Positions 23,867 through 32,925 of a stretch of 64,000 nucleotides of DNA are shown here, piece by piece (the first letter of the stretch is position 1; the number at the start of each line of letters is the position of its first letter). Below the pieces are notes generated by a model. That model was not told the origin of the DNA, searched no databases, and saw nothing but the letters and a program-made list of their open reading frames with translations. The stretch is taken from contig CAYTGR010000021.1 in NCBI GenBank assembly GCA_964437445.1, positions 9,155-73,154 on the forward strand, written 5' to 3'. Source of the DNA: CAYTGR01 sp964437445. GTDB lineage: Bacteria; Chloroflexota; Anaerolineae; B4-G1; SLSP01. A program made the position numbers and the translations under genes.

Positions 23867-24517
23867 CTAAGGCAGCCCCAACAACGAGTGCAACCGGCTC
23901 AGCGCACCGCCATTCACGGCCAGGTGCACCACGTCGCCGCCCTGAAAAACCGTGCCCAAGGTGGGCAGAAACGTTTTACCGCCCCGGCTGATCGCTACTA
24001 TCCGTATCTCTTCGGGGATTTCCAAGTCTTTGACGGTGCGTCCCACTAACAACGGCGGAGCTTCCAGTTCCAGCAAATCAACCCCCCCCGTACCCAGGCT
24101 GAGCACCGGTTCCAACGTGGAATAGCCCAACAGCTCTGAAATCCGGTGGATCCCCCAGGTGGTGGGATCAATCGTCTGCACCCCTAACCGCTGATAGATT
24201 TCAGCTTTGCGCGGATCGTAGAGCCGGGCCACCACCCGCGGGACACGGAAGAGCTGGCTGGCCATCCGCGCCGTCACGACGTTGACCTCGTCGCTGGCAG
24301 TGACGGCGGCCAGCCCGTCAATTCGTTGGATGCCGGCTTCCAGCAACACATTGCGGTCAAATTCCACACCGGTCACCATCCGGCCCTTGAAGCCAGCACC
24401 TAACCGTTCAAATTGCACCGGGTCGCGGGCCACTACGGTCACAGCATGGCCGTTTAGGCTGAGCGAACGCGCCAGGCCGGACCCCATCCGCCCGCACCCT
24501 ACCACAATGATTTTCAT
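23867..24517 (-). CDS. TrkA-type RCK protein (paralogue 2)
   Basis: A 216-aa RCK protein. Its nucleotide-binding domain begins MKIIVVGCGRMGSGLARSLSLNGH, with ATVGT-like LAAVTASDEVNVVTARMA; the RCK_C domain covers ~130-210 (VGRTVKDLEIPEEIRIVAISRGG). Paired TrkA paralogues occur in several phyla and probably form a hetero-oligomeric gating ring. The strand-2 acidic residue region (VARDPVQFERL) differs from paralogue 1, suggesting different ligand preference. It follows the P-type ATPase gene by 12 bases and may be co-transcribed with it. Confidence 0.85.
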   Translation of the reverse strand: MKIIVVGCGRMGSGLARSLSLNGHAVTVVARDPVQFERLGAGFKGRMVTGVEFDRNVLLEAGIQRIDGLAAVTASDEVNVVTARMASQLFRVPRVVARLYDPRKAEIYQRLGVQTIDPTTWGIHRISELLGYSTLEPVLSLGTGGVDLLELEAPPLLVGRTVKDLEIPEEIRIVAISRGGKTFLPTLGTVFQGGDVVHLAVNGGALSRLHSLLGLP

Positions 24518-24529
24518 TGACTACCTCCC

Positions 24530-27355
24530 TTATGATGACCGGACCGACGCCGGTATATTCTGCACGTGCCCCACGAGATGCTGGAGCCGCCGTTCCCGCC
24601 AGCGCAAGTAGGCCTTGCGGAGCTCGTCCAGCAACAACAGCGCAGGCGTCCAGACAAACAAGAAGAGCCACTGCCAGGATGCAAAGCCAGCCGTATCAAA
24701 GAAGCGCTGGAAAAACGGTACGTAGACCAGGGCCACAATCAACACCAGTTCGGTCGCAATGCCGAACCAGATCAACCGATTTCTGAAAAGCGGTGTGCGA
24801 AAGAACGATTGCCGCTCGGTACGTTGCGCGAAGAGGTTGCCGATTTGCGTAGTGACCACTGAAGCCAGCGTCATGGCCGTCGCGGCGCGGTAGATCCAGC
24901 CCGTGGCGGGTAAATCCAGCCACTGGCCCCAATATCCGTTCACCCAGTAATGGAAATAAAACGCCAGCATGGCAATGGCTCCCTGCACGGGTCCCAGCCA
25001 GAGATAAGCCCGCACCAACAGGGCCCCGTTGATAGTGTGCTCCTTCAAATTGCGCGGGGGCCGGTCCATCAAGCCCGGCTCCGGCGGCTCCGCGCCCAGC
25101 GCCAGCGCCGGCACCATATCGGTTCCCAGGTCAACGGAGAGGATCTGCATCACGGTCAACCCCAACGGAATGCGGCCTTGAGTGAGCACGTATAGGATGA
25201 ACGGGATGGCTTCTGGAGTGTTGCTGGTGAAAATGTAGGTCAGGAATTTCTTGATGTTAGAGTAGACCCCGCGTCCTTCTTCCACCGCGCTGACGATGGA
25301 GGCGAAGTTGTCATCGGTCAGCACCATGTCGGCGGCCTCTTTGGCGACGTCCGTGCCGGCCAGTCCCATCGCTACGCCGATGTCGGCCTTCTTGAGCGCC
25401 GGGGCGTCGTTGACACCGTCACCGGTGACGGCCACCACGTGCCCCAGGCTTTGCAAGGCGCTGACGACCCGCAGTTTGTGTTCCGGCGCGACGCGCGCGA
25501 AAATCACCTCGTGCTCCAACAGCGCCGCCAGCTCGGTGTCATTCATTGTATCCAATTCAGTACCGGTGACAATCCGCGGCTGCGGGGTGCGCACGATCCC
25601 GATCCGCCGGGCGATAGACTCGGCGGTCAGGCCGTAATCGCCGGTGATCATCACCACACGGATCCCGGCCCGGTGGCATTGCGCCACCGCCGCCGCCACC
25701 TCCGGGCGCGGTGGATCCATCATCGCCAGCAACCCCAGGAAAGTGAGCTCATTTTCTACGGTTTCTGCTGTCAACGCACTGAGCGGCTGACGTCCGTCGG
25801 CCACGGGCAAGGAGCGCGTAGCCACCGCCAGCACCCGCAGTCCGTTACGTGCGTACTCATCGTTGGCGGCCATAATCGCGGCGCGCTGAACTTCATCCAA
25901 CGGGCGCACGACACCGGCAACCCGGAGGTGCGTACAGAGCGCCAGCACCTCTTTGGGCGCTCCTTTCACAAAGGCTACCTGCTCGCGCCCACTCTGGTGA
26001 ATTGTGCTCATCCGCTTGCGGCGGGATTCAAAGGGCAGTTCGCGCTGCCGCGGCCACTGCGCCGCCTCGGCCTCCAGGTCCAGCCCGGCCTTGCGCGCCA
26101 CCACCAGCAGCGCGGCTTCGGTCGGATCACCCAAAATGGTCCAGCGCGGGCCGTCGCCGTTGGGCGGCAGGAGACGGGCATTGTTGCAAAGCGCCGCGCC
26201 CGTCAACAAAGCGTGTAAGTCGTCGGTCAAGACAACGCGCTGCGCCCCATCGCGGAGTTCCCCTTCCGGGGCATACCCCACCCCGGTGACGGTCAACCGC
26301 CGGCCGCCCAGCCAGATATGGGAGACGGTCATCTCGTTCTGGGTCAGGGTGCCGGTCTTATCAGTACAAATGACTGTGGTGCAGCCTAACGTTTCCACCG
26401 CGGAAAGCCGCTTGACCAACGCATGGCGTTTTGCCATCCGCTGTGTCCCCATCGCCAGCGCCAGGGTGACCAACGGCAACATCCCTTCCGGCACAAAGGC
26501 CACCACCATCCCGATGGCGAAAATAAAACCCTCCAACAGCCGCACGCCGGTCAGCGCCAAAGCCAGCACAAAGAAAAGCAGCCCAACGCCTACCGCGATG
26601 GCGGTCACAATTTTGGTGGCGTAAATCATCTCCTTTTGGAGCGGGCTCAGTTCTTCGCCGACCGATTGCGTCAGGTGGGCGATTTTGCCGAACTCGGTCT
26701 CCATGCCGGTGGCGAAGACCACCGCCTTGCCCGTCCCGGCCGCGACGCTCGTCCCGGCAAAGACCAGGTTAGGCAACTCGGTATAGCTTAAATCCGTGCG
26801 CAAGACGGCCTCACTGGTCTTGCGCACCGGGTGCGATTCCCCGCTCAGCGTGGATTGATCAACGCGCAGCTCCGCTTCCTGGATCAGCCGCGCGTCGGCG
26901 GAGACCCGATCACCCTCGGCCAACAGCATCACATCACCGGGGACCAACGTCTCGGCCAGGACCTTCTGCTCTTCGCCGTCGCGCAATACCCGGACGTAGT
27001 GCGGAATGAGTTGCTTCAGGGCTTCAGTCGCTTTCTCGGCGCGATATTCCTGCCAGAAGCTAAAGACCCCGTTGATAACATTGACCATCCAGACGGCAAT
27101 CGCCAGTTGCGGCATCTGCGCAACCAGGGCGGCAATCCCTGCCACCCAGAGCATGATCGCCATCATGTGGGTAAAATTGGCCAGGAATTTGAGGTACAGC
27201 GGTTTGCCCCTGGCCTCGGTGATGACATTGGGGCCCAACCGGCCCAGGCGCTCCGCAGCTTCCGCTGTAGTTAGTCCGTCGGCGCGGGTCGCCAACGCGG
27301 GATAAATTTGGTCAATCGGCAAAGTATGAAAGGAAATTGAATTGATGTTACCCAT
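24530..27355 (-). CDS. P2-type cation ATPase, Na+/K+-ATPase-like
   Basis: A 941-aa ion pump with about ten membrane helices. N-terminal cation ATPase domain, TGES-like STLSGESHPV, phosphorylation site CTDKTGTLTQ (Asp332), KGAPKEVL nucleotide-site motif and GDGVNDAPALKKADIGVAMG. Ion-site regions look like Na+/K+-ATPase: VPEGMLPLVTLALAMG in M4, TSNTPEAIPF in M5 and VDLGTDMVPALALGAE in M6. Ca2+ pumps instead carry PEGLP and NLVTDG-type sequences there. I infer Na+ (and perhaps K+) transport. Adjacent trkA and kdp genes fit. No beta subunit was found. The ATG lacks a clear Shine-Dalgarno. Confidence 0.85.
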   Translation of the reverse strand: MGNINSISFHTLPIDQIYPALATRADGLTTAEAAERLGRLGPNVITEARGKPLYLKFLANFTHMMAIMLWVAGIAALVAQMPQLAIAVWMVNVINGVFSFWQEYRAEKATEALKQLIPHYVRVLRDGEEQKVLAETLVPGDVMLLAEGDRVSADARLIQEAELRVDQSTLSGESHPVRKTSEAVLRTDLSYTELPNLVFAGTSVAAGTGKAVVFATGMETEFGKIAHLTQSVGEELSPLQKEMIYATKIVTAIAVGVGLLFFVLALALTGVRLLEGFIFAIGMVVAFVPEGMLPLVTLALAMGTQRMAKRHALVKRLSAVETLGCTTVICTDKTGTLTQNEMTVSHIWLGGRRLTVTGVGYAPEGELRDGAQRVVLTDDLHALLTGAALCNNARLLPPNGDGPRWTILGDPTEAALLVVARKAGLDLEAEAAQWPRQRELPFESRRKRMSTIHQSGREQVAFVKGAPKEVLALCTHLRVAGVVRPLDEVQRAAIMAANDEYARNGLRVLAVATRSLPVADGRQPLSALTAETVENELTFLGLLAMMDPPRPEVAAAVAQCHRAGIRVVMITGDYGLTAESIARRIGIVRTPQPRIVTGTELDTMNDTELAALLEHEVIFARVAPEHKLRVVSALQSLGHVVAVTGDGVNDAPALKKADIGVAMGLAGTDVAKEAADMVLTDDNFASIVSAVEEGRGVYSNIKKFLTYIFTSNTPEAIPFILYVLTQGRIPLGLTVMQILSVDLGTDMVPALALGAEPPEPGLMDRPPRNLKEHTINGALLVRAYLWLGPVQGAIAMLAFYFHYWVNGYWGQWLDLPATGWIYRAATAMTLASVVTTQIGNLFAQRTERQSFFRTPLFRNRLIWFGIATELVLIVALVYVPFFQRFFDTAGFASWQWLFLFVWTPALLLLDELRKAYLRWRERRLQHLVGHVQNIPASVRSS

Positions 27356-27416
27356 AATTTGTTTTCTCTATTCTGATTAGATTCGTGCAAGTCACGCTAT
27401 TCACTACTGTGAAAGC

Positions 27417-27540
27417 TTTTTTCACCACGGAGGGCACAGAGACCGCTGAGGCTGGGGGGCTCCCTATGGCTGGAGCCAGGAGACTTTCATGAAAGTGTCT
27501 GGTCGCAAGCGGTACCGCCTCTGCTGGGTAAACCGGGGAG
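27417..27540. other. Intergenic, ACCACGGAGG-type sequence and small palindromes
   Basis: Contains TTTTTTCACCACGGAGGGC and ACAGAGACCGCTGAGG, a heptad-like sequence type, and the palindrome TTTCATGAAA within GACTTTCATGAAAGTGTC (27482-27499). No gene supported. Confidence 0.3.
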
Positions 27541-27566
27541 GCCAGCAGGGCCTGCGTCAATTCCGC

Positions 27567-27920
27567 CTATTTTTCAAGCCGTGTTGTAGCAGGAGCGTTA
27601 TAAAGTAACGGTTGCTCTCCATCACCATACTGCCAGATGCCCGGCCCCAGATGGCGGTAAGTCAAGCCCCTGGCATTGCTCGCCCCCATTTCCTCTTGCC
27701 CTTGTAGCCCGTCATCAGGCGCAGTTAACTCAGGGCTCATGAAAGCGCCGGGGTGAACGTGCGCCCACCAGAAAACCATGCCATACGTCGCCCCGGTCAA
27801 CCCCAGTTCTGTAATCTGCCGTGCCAACGCTGGCCAGGCCTGCCGATCAATCCAGAAACCTGCCCCCAATGCCAGCGCAGCCCATATATAGATATTCCAC
27901 CACTGCGATTGGTTACGCAT
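27567..27920 (-). CDS. Small membrane protein near kdp
   Basis: A 117-aa protein: Trp-rich N-terminus, a hydrophobic segment at ~10-25 and a weaker one at ~40-55 (TGATYGMVFWWAHV), then a polar C-terminal half without motifs. GGAGG lies 9 bases before the ATG, supporting translation. No family recognised. It is divergent from kdpF and 207 bases upstream of the P-type ATPase gene on the same strand. Confidence 0.5.
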   Translation of the reverse strand: MRNQSQWWNIYIWAALALGAGFWIDRQAWPALARQITELGLTGATYGMVFWWAHVHPGAFMSPELTAPDDGLQGQEEMGASNARGLTYRHLGPGIWQYGDGEQPLLYNAPATTRLEK

Positions 27921-27988
27921 AGGTTCACACCTCCAGAGCAGAGTCTACCAGCAATGAGGTCAAAATGGGGACAAGACCCGTGGCGTCC

Positions 27989-28124
27989 AGGTCAAGAAAA
28001 GGTCAAGATGAAAAAGTGGACCCCAACGATCTGCCAAGCAGATGGAATCTTGTTTTCGCCCCACAAGCGAAATAGTCTCTCAAGATAGATTTGAAAAAGG
28101 GATTCCTTTAGGCTTTCTTGACCT
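27989..28124. promoter_or_regulatory. AGGTCAAGA direct and inverted repeats upstream of kdp
   Basis: AGGTCAAGA at 27989-27997 and 28000-28008 (11-bp spacing, same orientation), plus the inverted copy TCTTGACCT at 28116-28124. OmpR-type regulators such as KdpE bind direct half-sites about one helical turn apart, so these are candidate KdpE sites. A TATACT at 28166-28171 with no good -35 would suit an activator-dependent promoter. Confidence 0.45.
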
Positions 28125-28219
28125 GCCTACCGGCATTCTTGATCCCGCATTGACGCGCCCTGATCTATACTTGATGCTGGATCTCAAATCAGTGATCGGT
28201 CTGTAAGATGAGGTTTGTG

Positions 28220-28315
28220 ATGATGACCTGGGAATATTGGTTCGTCGGCTGCCTGGCGGTAGGATTGTTCATCTATCTCCTGGTGGCACTGTTGAAACCG
28301 GAGTGGTTCAAATGA
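28220..28315 (+). CDS. kdpF: KdpF, small subunit of the K+-transporting ATPase
   Basis: A 31-aa single-span peptide: MMTWEYWFVGCLAVGLFIYL, then LVALLKPEWFK. One hydrophobic helix and the typical KdpF ending (LLKPE) are clear. KdpF stabilises the KdpFABC complex. AGG lies 6 bases before the ATG. A second in-frame ATG follows at once. Its stop overlaps the kdpA start (ATGA). Confidence 0.9.
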   Translation: MMTWEYWFVGCLAVGLFIYLLVALLKPEWFK

Positions 28316-30057
28316 GGAGCTGGGATTGGGCGCAAATCGGGGTTTACCTGGCGCTCTTGCTGCTCCTGGTCAGACCGCTGGGAGCCTACATGGCACGCGT
28401 CTACCAGGGGCAGCGGACCTGGTTAGACTGGCTCTGGCGGCCGATGGAACGACTCTTGTATCGTGCGGCCGGCCTTGACCCGGCAAAGGAGATGAACTGG
28501 CAGACCTACGCGGGTGCGTTGCTCCTGTTCAACGGACTGGGGTTCCTGATCGTCTATCTGCTGCAACGGTTCCAGGGCAGGTTGCCGCTCAACCCACAAC
28601 ACTTAGGAGCAGTCGCACCGGATTTAGCATTTAACACCGCCGTCAGTTTCACCACCAACACCAACTGGCAATCGTACAGCGGCGAGGTCACGCTCAGTTA
28701 TCTGACCCAAATGCTGGGCCTGGGCGTCCAGAACTTCGTGTCGGCGGCGACCGGGATGGCGGTCCTGGTAGCGCTCGCCCGAGGGCTGGCCCGTCGTCCC
28801 GCGCCGGATGCCCTCCCGGCCCAAGGGGAGATCGGCAACTTCTGGGTGGACCTGACCCGAACCACGCTCTATATCCTCCTGCCGCTGGCCTTAGGACTGG
28901 CCTTAGTGCTGGTTTCGCAAGGCGTCGTGCAAACCTTCCAGCCCTATCCCACGGCGTTGTTGTTGGAGCCAACCCAGACTACGAGCGGAGAACCAGTATC
29001 CCACCAGCTGCTCGCGGTCGGCCCGGCGGCCTCTCAGATTGCCATCAAGCAGCTGGGAACCAATGGCGGCGGTTTTTTCGGCACCAACTCCGCGCATCCC
29101 TTTGAAAACCCCACGCCGCTGACCAATCTGTTGGAAATGCTCGCTATCCTGGCGATTCCCGCGGCGCTGTGCTACACCTTTGGGCGATTGGTCAACGACA
29201 CGCGCCAGGGCTGGGCGTTACTCATGGCAATGACGGCGATTTTTGTCGTGCTGCTCGGCGTGGCCGTGTGGGCTGAGCTGCAACCCAATCCCGCCTTAAC
29301 ACCGTTGGGCCTTGACCAGGCGGCGGGCGCGTCGGAGGGCAAAGAGGTGCGCTTGGGGGCGGTCAACGCGGCCCTGTGGGCCACGGCGACCACGGCGGCT
29401 GCCAACGGCTCGGTCAACGCCATGTTAGACTCGTTCACACCGGTGGGTGGTCTGGTTGCACTCTGGTTGATGCAGTTGGGCGAAGTAGTCTACGGCGGCG
29501 TCGGTTCCGGCCTGTATGGGATGCTGGTCTTTGCAATTATCGCGGTTTTCGTCGCCGGGCTCATGGTGGGGCGCACGCCGGAATACCTGGGCAAAAAATT
29601 GGAGCCTTTTGAAATGAAAATGGCCGCCCTCGTCATTTTGATCCCGGTGCTGATAGTGCTGGTGGGAACGGCGGCCGCCGTTGTCACCCCCACCGGTCAG
29701 GCCGGTATCTTCAATCCGGGGCCGCACGGGTTCAGTGAAGTCCTTTATGCGTTCTCGTCTGCCGGCAACAACAACGGCAGCGCTTTTGCCGGGCTGACAA
29801 CCGACACGCCCTTCTACAACCTCGCGCTGGGGCTGGCGATGTTGATAGGCCGCTATGGGGTGATCCTGCCGGTGCTGGCATTGGCAGGATCGCTGGCGCG
29901 CAAGCCCAAACTGCCGGCCGGTGCCGGGACCTTGCCGACGCACACGCCGCTCTTCATTGCCTGGCTGATAGGGGTAGTATTGATCGTCGGCGCGCTCAGT
30001 TTCCTACCCGCCCTGGCCCTGGGGCCCATCGTGGAACAATTCATGAGAGGATTATGA
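28312..30057 (+). CDS. kdpA: KdpA, K+-binding and translocating subunit
   Basis: A 581-aa membrane protein, the channel-like K+ subunit of the high-affinity KdpFABC pump. It has four repeated selectivity-filter regions: NTAVSFTTNTNWQSYSGE, IKQLGTNGGGFFGTNSAHPFENP, SVNAMLDSFTPVGG and FSSAGNNNGSAFAG. The length matches the family. The start MRSWDWAQIG at 28312 overlaps the kdpF stop and has GGAG 8 bases upstream. An in-frame start further upstream would run through kdpF and is rejected. Confidence 0.97.
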   Translation: MRSWDWAQIGVYLALLLLLVRPLGAYMARVYQGQRTWLDWLWRPMERLLYRAAGLDPAKEMNWQTYAGALLLFNGLGFLIVYLLQRFQGRLPLNPQHLGAVAPDLAFNTAVSFTTNTNWQSYSGEVTLSYLTQMLGLGVQNFVSAATGMAVLVALARGLARRPAPDALPAQGEIGNFWVDLTRTTLYILLPLALGLALVLVSQGVVQTFQPYPTALLLEPTQTTSGEPVSHQLLAVGPAASQIAIKQLGTNGGGFFGTNSAHPFENPTPLTNLLEMLAILAIPAALCYTFGRLVNDTRQGWALLMAMTAIFVVLLGVAVWAELQPNPALTPLGLDQAAGASEGKEVRLGAVNAALWATATTAAANGSVNAMLDSFTPVGGLVALWLMQLGEVVYGGVGSGLYGMLVFAIIAVFVAGLMVGRTPEYLGKKLEPFEMKMAALVILIPVLIVLVGTAAAVVTPTGQAGIFNPGPHGFSEVLYAFSSAGNNNGSAFAGLTTDTPFYNLALGLAMLIGRYGVILPVLALAGSLARKPKLPAGAGTLPTHTPLFIAWLIGVVLIVGALSFLPALALGPIVEQFMRGL

Positions 30058-32138
30058 AACCTATGAGATTCTCACCTGACTCGTCAAGGGGTGAGCGGTG
30101 GACATTGTACCGCCGCGCGGCCGGCGCCGCGCTGCTCAAATTGGACCCCCGCCAGATGGTCCGCAATCCGGTGATGTTCGTGGTAGAGATCGGGAGCCTG
30201 CTGACTACGGGGTTGTGGGTGCAGGCATTGAGCGGCCAGGGTGAGGCCCCGTCCCGCTTTATCGGTTGGGTGACGCTCTGGCTCTGGTTCACCGTCATCT
30301 TTGCGAATTTTGCCGAGGCGTTGGCCGAGGGACGAGGCAAAGCACAGGCGGAAGCGTTACGCCGTGCCCGTTGCGAGACCGTCGCCAAGCAGCTGCGCGA
30401 GCCTCGCCGTGGCACACCGGTCACACAAGTGGCCTCCACGGCGCTGCGCGCGGGTCACTGGGTGCTGGTGGAGGCCGGCGACCTCATTCCAGCGGACGGC
30501 GAGGTCGTGGAGGGTATCGCGGCAGTGGACGAGAGCGCCATCACCGGCGAGAGTGCCCCCGTGATCCGCGAATCCGGCGGCGACCGGAGCGCCGTCACAG
30601 GGGGCACTCGCCTCCTCTCCGATTGGCTCATCGTGCGCATCACCGCCAATCCGGGCCAGGGTTTTGTGGATCGGATGATCAACCTGATAGAAGGCGCGCG
30701 GCGGCAAAAAACCCCCAACGAAATCGCGCTGAGCATTCTGCTGGCCGGTTTCACGCTGATTTTTCTGCTGGTCTGCGCTACGCTCCTGCCCTATTCCCTG
30801 TACGCGGTCAAGGTAGCCGGCGCTGGCGCTCCCATTTCGTTGACGGGGCTGATTGCCCTGCTGGTCTGTCTGATCCCGACCACGATTGGCGGGTTGTTGT
30901 CGGCAATCGGCATCGCCGGCATGGACCGGTTGATCCGGCGCAACGTGATTGCGCTCTCCGGGCGGGCTGTAGAAGCTGCCGGTGACGTAGACGTGTTGTT
31001 ACTGGATAAAACCGGCACGATCACCCTGGGCAACCGTCAGGCCGTGGAATTTATCCCGGTCAAGGGAATCAGCGAACGTGAACTGGCCGAACTGGCGCAG
31101 CTGGCCTCATTGGCCGACGAGACGCCGGAGGGCCGGAGTATCGTGGTACTGGCAAAAGAGCGGTATGGGCTGCGCGGCCGTCCCAGCAGTGCCGAGCCCG
31201 CCCTGCATTTTGTCCCCTTTGCAGCGCAAACCCGGATGAGTGGAGTTGACCTCAACGGCTTGACCCTGCGCAAAGGGGCACCCGATACCATGATCGCGTA
31301 TGTGGAAGCCTCGGGGCACCTTATCCCGGCGGAATTGCAGACCGCTGTGGAACGCATTGCCCGTACTGGCGGGACGCCGCTGGTGGTCACGCGCAACGGT
31401 CAGGCCGTGGGAGTCATTCACCTCAAGGACGTAGTGAAAGGTGGCATCAAGGAACGTTTTGCGCAGCTCCGCCGCATGGGGATCAAAACCGTGATGATCA
31501 CCGGTGACAATCCCTTGACCGCGGCGGCCATTGCGGCCGAGGCCGGCGTGGACGATTTCCTGGCACAGGCGACGCCGGAAGCAAAACTCAGGCTGATTCG
31601 CGAATATCAGGCCGGTGGGCGGTTAGTGGCGATGACCGGCGACGGCACCAACGACGCACCGGCCCTGGCGCAAGCCGATGTCGCCGTGGCGATGAACACC
31701 GGCACGCAGCCAGCGCGTGAGGCGGCCAACCTGGTGGACCTGGACAGTAACCCGACCAAGCTCATTGAGATCGTGGAGATCGGCAAACAGCTGTTGATGA
31801 CACGCGGCGCTTTGACCACCTTCAGCATCGCCAACGACGTCTCCAAGTACTTCGCCATCATCCCGGCGGCTTTTGCGGCCACCTACCCGGCGCTGAATGC
31901 CCTCAACCTGATGCACCTGGCGACGCCGCAGAGCGCCATTCTCTCAGCGGTGATTTTCAATGCACTGATCATCGTGGCACTGATTCCCCTGGCGCTGCGG
32001 GGGGTGCCGTACCGGCCATTGGGTGCAGCGCAGCTCTTGCGCGACAATTTGCTCATTTACGGCCTGGGCGGACTGATCGCCCCCTTTATCGGCATCAAGC
32101 TGATTGACTGGTTGTTGGTATTGTTGGGGCTGTCCTGA
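30054..32138 (+). CDS. kdpB: KdpB, P-type ATPase subunit
   Basis: The 694-aa catalytic subunit of KdpFABC. It has the TGES loop AITGESAPV, phosphorylation site LLDKTGTITLGN (Asp318) and GDGTNDAPALAQADVAVAMN. About seven membrane helices. Its ATG overlaps the kdpA stop by 4 bases. After its stop, 155 bases including a family B repeat separate it from kdpC, unusual for this tightly packed operon. Confidence 0.97.
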   Translation: MKPMRFSPDSSRGERWTLYRRAAGAALLKLDPRQMVRNPVMFVVEIGSLLTTGLWVQALSGQGEAPSRFIGWVTLWLWFTVIFANFAEALAEGRGKAQAEALRRARCETVAKQLREPRRGTPVTQVASTALRAGHWVLVEAGDLIPADGEVVEGIAAVDESAITGESAPVIRESGGDRSAVTGGTRLLSDWLIVRITANPGQGFVDRMINLIEGARRQKTPNEIALSILLAGFTLIFLLVCATLLPYSLYAVKVAGAGAPISLTGLIALLVCLIPTTIGGLLSAIGIAGMDRLIRRNVIALSGRAVEAAGDVDVLLLDKTGTITLGNRQAVEFIPVKGISERELAELAQLASLADETPEGRSIVVLAKERYGLRGRPSSAEPALHFVPFAAQTRMSGVDLNGLTLRKGAPDTMIAYVEASGHLIPAELQTAVERIARTGGTPLVVTRNGQAVGVIHLKDVVKGGIKERFAQLRRMGIKTVMITGDNPLTAAAIAAEAGVDDFLAQATPEAKLRLIREYQAGGRLVAMTGDGTNDAPALAQADVAVAMNTGTQPAREAANLVDLDSNPTKLIEIVEIGKQLLMTRGALTTFSIANDVSKYFAIIPAAFAATYPALNALNLMHLATPQSAILSAVIFNALIIVALIPLALRGVPYRPLGAAQLLRDNLLIYGLGGLIAPFIGIKLIDWLLVLLGLS

Positions 32139-32293
32139 GGGGTATTTTTAATTCCCCCCGAACCAGAGGTTCACCAGCGGTAAGATGAAAATGGGCGCGT
32201 TAGCCGCCCAAGAATGAAACATGAAGGCACGAATCGCACCGCGATCATTCGGGCATTCGTGGACGGCCAGAGATCATTTTTCAAAGGACTGAA
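32139..32293. repeat. Family B repeat inserted between kdpB and kdpC
   Basis: A minus-strand family B copy lies at 32143-32192 (TATTTTTA, ATTCCCCCC, GGTTCACCAGCGGT, GATGAAAAT). The remaining ~100 bases hold no gene; they include a CGAATCGCACCGCGATCATTCG-like inverted sequence. kdpC has its own ribosome site (AAAGGA). Confidence 0.65.
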
Positions 32294-32866
32294 ATGCTGA
32301 CCCAATTGAGACCTGCATTGGTTTTGCTCCTGGCGTTGACCTTGCTCACAGGCATCGTTTATCCGCTGGTCGTGACGGGAGCGGCCCAACTGCTCTTCCC
32401 CCATCAGGCTAACGGCAGCTTGATCGTCCAGGAGGGACAGATTCGCGGCTCGGCGTTGATCGGGCAATCCTTTACCGGGCCACGTTACTTCTGGGGGCGC
32501 CCCTCGGCTACGGCGCTCTTCCCCTACAACGCGGCAGCCTCTGGTGGCTCCAACCTGGGCCCGACCAACCCGGCATGGATGACGGCCGTTCAGGCACGGG
32601 TGGCAACGCTGCGCGCGGCAGACCCCGAGGCCACTGCCCCCGTGCCGGTGGACCTGGTCACAGCTTCCGGCAGCGGGTTGGACCCGCACATCAGCGTGGC
32701 AGCGGCGCTGTATCAAGCGCCGCGCGTGGCACGAGCGCGGCAGCTGCCCCCTGAACAGGTGCTGGCCCTGATTCAACAGCAGACGACGGGCCGCACCTTG
32801 GGATTGCTCGGCGCGCCCCGGGTCAACGTGCTCCTGCTCAATTTGGCGCTGGATGGTGTAAAATAG
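32294..32866 (+). CDS. kdpC: KdpC, K+-transporting ATPase subunit C
   Basis: A 190-aa subunit with one N-terminal helix (LRPALVLLLALTLLTGIVYPLVVT) and a periplasm-side domain with the family signatures YFWGRPSAT, SGGSNLGPTN and DLVTASGSGLDPHISVAAALYQ. It assists ATP-dependent K+ transport in KdpFABC. AAAGGA precedes the ATG. Confidence 0.97.
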   Translation: MLTQLRPALVLLLALTLLTGIVYPLVVTGAAQLLFPHQANGSLIVQEGQIRGSALIGQSFTGPRYFWGRPSATALFPYNAAASGGSNLGPTNPAWMTAVQARVATLRAADPEATAPVPVDLVTASGSGLDPHISVAAALYQAPRVARARQLPPEQVLALIQQQTTGRTLGLLGAPRVNVLLLNLALDGVK

Positions 32867-32884
32867 AGGGAAAACATGGTGTGT

Positions 32885-32910
32885 CATCCATGAATCACCC
32901 ATCATGGATG
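32885..32910 (+). promoter_or_regulatory. 9-bp inverted repeat just before the kdpD ribosome site
   Basis: CATCCATGA, 8-base loop, TCATGGATG. The GGAGGG ribosome site of kdpD starts at the next base (32911), so the hairpin could affect kdpD translation or transcript stability. Confidence 0.5.
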
Positions 32911-32925
32911 GGAGGGCCTTATGTT

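Noticed and set aside
27348..27560. A 70-codon minus-strand ORF upstream of the P-type ATPase
   Set aside because: No ribosome site, low-complexity product, overlaps repeat-like DNA and the ATPase start.
28237..28311. Upstream in-frame start for kdpA
   Set aside because: It would add an unrelated 25-residue stretch in another frame of kdpF. The ATG at 28312 overlaps the kdpF stop and gives the family N-terminus.
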